From Arthrobacter sp. Soil782 (GTDB lineage Bacteria; Actinomycetota; Actinomycetes; Actinomycetales; Micrococcaceae): a stretch of DNA of 64,000 bases. The stretch lies in the NCBI RefSeq assembly GCF_001428435.1, contig NZ_LMSO01000001.1:843656-907655 (forward strand), written 5' to 3'. Below the pieces are notes generated by a model that did not search any database, was not told where the DNA came from, and worked only from the letters and a program-made list of their open reading frames with translations. The position numbers were made by a program, and so were the translations under genes. Shown piece after piece: positions 61,395 to 64,000 of this stretch (within the stretch, counting starts at the first letter, position 1; each line of letters begins with the position of its first letter).

Positions 61395-61447
61395 GCGGAA
61401 TCTTTATTCCGCTTTCATTGTAGTCCGCGTCACAGGCCTGTTGTCAA
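61395..61447 (-). promoter_or_regulatory. promoter and operator of the uricase operon
   Basis: Reading leftward: a perfect -35 TTGACA (61447-61442), a 19-nt spacer and -10 TACAAT (61422-61417). GCGGAAT-CTTT-ATTCCGC (61395-61412) lies over the start point. The stretch from 61404 also matches the TTATTCCGCT...TAGT pattern of the iclR site. Repression by the IclR regulator is the simplest reading. Confidence 0.6.
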
Positions 61448-61520
61448 GCGTTACCTGGGTCACATCATCGAACTGTCGGTGGGCCGCCCGCTACAACACC
61501 GGATGGGGCAGGATTGCCCT

Positions 61521-62537
61521 ATGGACGCCACCGATGCTCTGAACGAAATCGCCTTCTGGCTTGAACGGGAACTGGCGCCGAGTTTCAAGGTGCAGGCGTT
61601 CCGCCGTGCGGCTGAGACCATCGCCGACCTCACGCCTGAAGAGCTTGCAGCACGTGCCCGTGACGGCAGGCTCAAACGTATGAAGGGCATCGGCGCCCGC
61701 TCCTTCGAAGTGATCACGCAGGCGCTGGCCGGGGAGGTCCCGGCGTACCTCGCCGATCTTCGCGACCGTTCCAGCCAGTCCCTGACCGACGGCGGCACTC
61801 ACCTCCGCTCGCTCCTCCGCGGCGATCTCCACAGCCACAGCAACTGGTCCGACGGCGGCAGCCCCATCCCGCTCATGGTCGACGCGGCACGGTCACTCAA
61901 GCATGAATACCTCGCCCTCACCGACCACTCGCCCAACCTGAAGATCGCAAACGGCCTGAGCGCTGAACGCCTGACCGAACAACTGCAGATAGTGGAGCAG
62001 ATCAACGACGACGCCGGTGACGGTTTCCGCCTGCTCAAGGGCATCGAGGTGGACATCCTTGAGGACGGAACGCTGGACCAGTCAACGGAAATGCTCGACC
62101 GGCTGGACATCGTGGTCGCCAGCGTCCACTCCAAGCTGCGCTCCGACCGGCGGACGATGACCTCCCGGATGCTGGGCGGGATCCGAGATCCGCACACCAA
62201 CGTCCTGGGGCACTGCACCGGGCGCCTTGTCCAGGGCTCCCGCGGCCAGCGCCCGCAATCCGAGTTCGACGCCGAAAAGGTGTTCGCCGCCTGCGCGGAG
62301 AACAACGTGGCCGTGGAAATCAACTCCCGGCCGGAACGGCAGGACCCGCCCGATGACCTTATTCAGCTTGCCCTCGACGCCGGCTGCCTGTTCAGCATCG
62401 ACAGCGACGCCCACGCCCCCGGCCAGCTGGACTTTCTCCAGTACGGAGCCCAGCGGGCAGAGTCCAACGGCGTGCCGGCTGAGCGAATCATCACCACCTG
62501 GCCGCTGGAAAAGCTGCTGGACTGGGCAGGCTCCTGA
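61521..62537 (+). CDS. PHP domain phosphoesterase with N-terminal helix-hairpin-helix region
   Basis: This 338-residue protein starts at ATG 61521. Residues about 1-75 look like the helix-hairpin-helix head of family X DNA polymerases (LAPSFKVQAFRRAAETIADL, RLKRMKGIGARSFEVITQAL). Residues about 95-330 are a PHP domain: LLRGDLHSHSNWSDGG, YLALTDHSPNLKIANG, LLKGIEVDILEDGTLD, VVASVHSKLRS, NVLGHCTGRLV, VEINSRPER and FSIDSDAHAPGQLDFL supply the trinuclear metal site. It resembles PolX without its polymerase core. It may be a DNA-repair phosphatase or exonuclease. Confidence 0.87.
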   Translation: MDATDALNEIAFWLERELAPSFKVQAFRRAAETIADLTPEELAARARDGRLKRMKGIGARSFEVITQALAGEVPAYLADLRDRSSQSLTDGGTHLRSLLRGDLHSHSNWSDGGSPIPLMVDAARSLKHEYLALTDHSPNLKIANGLSAERLTEQLQIVEQINDDAGDGFRLLKGIEVDILEDGTLDQSTEMLDRLDIVVASVHSKLRSDRRTMTSRMLGGIRDPHTNVLGHCTGRLVQGSRGQRPQSEFDAEKVFAACAENNVAVEINSRPERQDPPDDLIQLALDAGCLFSIDSDAHAPGQLDFLQYGAQRAESNGVPAERIITTWPLEKLLDWAGS

Positions 62538-62565
62538 CCCGCGCCGCCTCTATTGCCGGACGGAC

Positions 62566-63888
62566 TTACGCGCCGGCTGCCTTGGCGGCCCGGAAGCCGG
62601 TTTCGAGGTCTGCCAGGATGTCCTCGATGTGCTCGATCCCGACAGAGAGCCGCACCAGCCCCGGCCGTACACCGGCAATTGCCTGCTGCTCGGGCGAGAG
62701 CTGGCTATGGGTGGTCGACGCCGGATGGATCACCAATGAACGGACGTCCCCGAGGTTGGCCACGTGTGAATGCAGTTCAAGGGCATCCACGAAACGCTTG
62801 CCGGCCTCTGCACCGCCGGCGAGATCGAACGCGACGATGGCGCCGATCCCATTCGGCCCGTACTTGCGTCCGCGCTCAAACCAGGGACTCGACGGCAGCC
62901 CCGCGTAGGCGACCGATTCGACGTCGTCACGCGCCTCGAGCCACTGTGCCACCTCCGCAGCGTTGGCGACGTGCCGCTCCATGCGCAGGCTCAGGGTTTC
63001 CAGCCCCTGCGCGATCAGGAAGGCATTGAAGGGCGACACCGCCGATCCCAGGTCACGCAGCAGCTGCACCCGCGCCTTGAGGATGTAGGACAGGTTGGCA
63101 CCCAACGCACCGTCGGCGCCGAGATCACGGGCGTACACCAGCCCGTTGTACGTCGGATCCGGCGTGTTGAAGCCCGGGTACCGGCCGGGGTCCGCGCCAA
63201 AGTCGAACTTCCCCGAGTCCACGATGACGCCGGCGATGGCTGAGCCGTGTCCACCGAGGTATTTCGTGGCTGAATGGACAACGATGTCCGCACCCCACTC
63301 CAGCGGACGGATGAGGTACGGAGTGGCCAGGGTGTTGTCCACGATCAGCGGCACACCTGCATCATGCGCAGCCGCCGAAACCCCTTCGATGTCCAGTACG
63401 TCCTGCCGGGGGTTGGAGACCACCTCTGCGAAGAACAGCTTGGTGTTCGGCTGGACGGCGGCGCGCCACTGGTCCAGGTTGTCCGGGTCCGCTACGAACG
63501 TCACCGAAATACCGAACTTCTTCAGCGTATGAGCCAGGAGATTGTATGTGCCGCCGTACAGGCTGGGGCTGGCGACGACGTGGTCGCCTGCCTCCGCGAT
63601 GTTCAGGATGGCGAAGGTTTCGGCAGCCTGCCCCGAGCTGAGCAGCAGCGCACCTAGTCCGCCTTCCAGACTGGCGATCCGCTGCTCGACGGCTTCCTGG
63701 GTGGGGTTACCGATCCGGGTGTAGATCGGAGCGAGCTCGGCCAGTGCAAAACGGTTGGCCGCGCTCTCCGCACTGGGAAAAACGAACGAGGTGGTCTGGT
63801 AGATCGGCAGGGCGCGGGCGCCGGTTGCGCTGTCCGGTTCCTGTCCGGCGTGGATCTGACGGGTTTCGAATGACCATTGGTTGGACAT
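62566..63888 (-). CDS. metY: O-acetylhomoserine sulfhydrylase (bifunctional O-acetylhomoserine/O-acetylserine sulfhydrylase)
   Basis: This 440-residue PLP enzyme of the Cys/Met metabolism family starts at ATG 63888 (GAGGAG upstream). It has SFETRQIHAGQEPDSATGAR, LPIYQTTSFVFPSAESAANR, YTRIGNPTQEAVEQRIASLE, VDNTLATPYLIRPLEWGADI and the PLP lysine in VVHSATKYLGGHGSAIAG. The extra residues after the lysine region (FDFGADPGRYPGFNTPDP) separate MetY from MetB/MetC. It makes homocysteine from O-acetylhomoserine and sulfide. A SAM-IV-like riboswitch lies upstream, so excess SAM should shut it off. Confidence 0.94.
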   Translation of the reverse strand: MSNQWSFETRQIHAGQEPDSATGARALPIYQTTSFVFPSAESAANRFALAELAPIYTRIGNPTQEAVEQRIASLEGGLGALLLSSGQAAETFAILNIAEAGDHVVASPSLYGGTYNLLAHTLKKFGISVTFVADPDNLDQWRAAVQPNTKLFFAEVVSNPRQDVLDIEGVSAAAHDAGVPLIVDNTLATPYLIRPLEWGADIVVHSATKYLGGHGSAIAGVIVDSGKFDFGADPGRYPGFNTPDPTYNGLVYARDLGADGALGANLSYILKARVQLLRDLGSAVSPFNAFLIAQGLETLSLRMERHVANAAEVAQWLEARDDVESVAYAGLPSSPWFERGRKYGPNGIGAIVAFDLAGGAEAGKRFVDALELHSHVANLGDVRSLVIHPASTTHSQLSPEQQAIAGVRPGLVRLSVGIEHIEDILADLETGFRAAKAAGA

Positions 63889-63924
63889 GCAAGGCTCCTC
63901 AGGCATGTGGCCCAGCAGGGTGGA

Positions 63925-64000
63925 AGCACCGCGGGGCCGCGCTTGCCGTCCGGCTTGTGCCGGGCGGCCTGGTCCTCACCCGGAGCACCCCGCCGCGGAA
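63925..64000 (-). ncRNA. 3' part of a SAM-IV-type riboswitch (cut by window end)
   Basis: On the minus strand the sequence reads CCGCGGCGGGGTGCTCCGGG, then TGAGGACCAGGCCG, and further on GGACGGCAAGCGCGG. The GGGGTGCYCCGGGTGA-GACC block and the later GGCAAGCGCGG pseudoknot strand are hallmarks of the SAM-IV class common before actinobacterial methionine genes. The 5' strand of the first helix and the junction would lie beyond base 64000. It should control the metY gene 37 nt downstream. Confidence 0.75.

Overview
The window is high-GC DNA (roughly 63-65% by eye) packed with short-spaced operons, many GTG starts and 4-nt ATGA/GTGA overlaps. Gene content and protein similarity point to an Actinobacterium of the Micrococcaceae, Arthrobacter or a close relative. 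The urate oxidase closely resembles the characterised Arthrobacter globiformis enzyme as I remember it. The homoprotocatechuate 2,3-dioxygenase keeps the metal ligands of the Arthrobacter/Brevibacterium enzymes at identical residue numbers. This looks like a chromosomal catabolic region of a soil heterotroph. I saw no rRNA, tRNA, CRISPR array, prophage or insertion sequence.

Layout. 0-4.8 kb: the tail of a threonate-type dehydrogenase and a GntP permease, three tandem small membrane proteins, a Phd/YefM antitoxin with a frameshifted RelE-type toxin, a PRC-barrel protein and a truncated zinc alcohol dehydrogenase. 4.8-13.4 kb: a homoprotocatechuate meta-cleavage cluster. A flavin hydroxylase is divergent from an operon encoding an FAH-RraA fusion, a GntR regulator, HpaE, HpaD, HpaH and HpaI. 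13.4-20.6 kb: HutD, a DUF2269 protein, a MacB/FtsX-type exporter, a double-hotdog thioesterase and a LolA-like/ABC trio. 20.6-30.6 kb: purine catabolism I (adenine deaminase family, guanine deaminase, AzgA-type permease, xanthine dehydrogenase xdhA-xdhB-xdhC), interrupted by DUF1905 and EAL genes and a wHTH-X25 protein. 31-41.4 kb: a glycine/serine/one-carbon block behind a tandem glycine riboswitch (gcvP-gcvT-gcvH-glyA, sdaA, lipA, a MetF-like protein, purU). 41.5-43.6 kb: an Old Yellow Enzyme, a cold-shock/DUF1294 fusion and a small HTH protein. 43.6-49.8 kb: purine catabolism II (malic enzyme, malate synthase, a DUF6986 CitE-like protein, ureidoglycine aminohydrolase, with a divergent IclR regulator). 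49.8-57.6 kb: GNAT, TetR plus an ABC exporter, DinB and VOC proteins, a MurJ/MviN-family flippase and an ATP-grasp protein. 57.8-61.4 kb: purine catabolism III (uraD-uraH-uricase-permease). 61.5-64 kb: a PHP-domain protein and O-acetylhomoserine sulfhydrylase behind a SAM-IV-like riboswitch cut by the window edge.

How it fits together. The purine blocks cover adenine/guanine to hypoxanthine/xanthine, urate, and then 5-hydroxyisourate, OHCU and allantoin. They resume at ureidoglycine hydrolysis; allantoinase and allantoate amidohydrolase are not in the window. Glyoxylate from ureidoglycolate would be consumed by malate synthase and malic enzyme. Related TTATTCCGC-type sites at three promoters suggest that the IclR regulator ties these blocks together. 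Glycine is handled by the glycine cleavage system, GlyA and SdaA; LipA supports the lipoyl protein GcvH, and PurU and the MetF-like protein adjust the folate pool. In the hpa cluster, the hydroxyphenylacetate hydroxylase and the isomerase/decarboxylase slots are filled by unusual proteins. These are the most interesting candidates for new biochemistry here.
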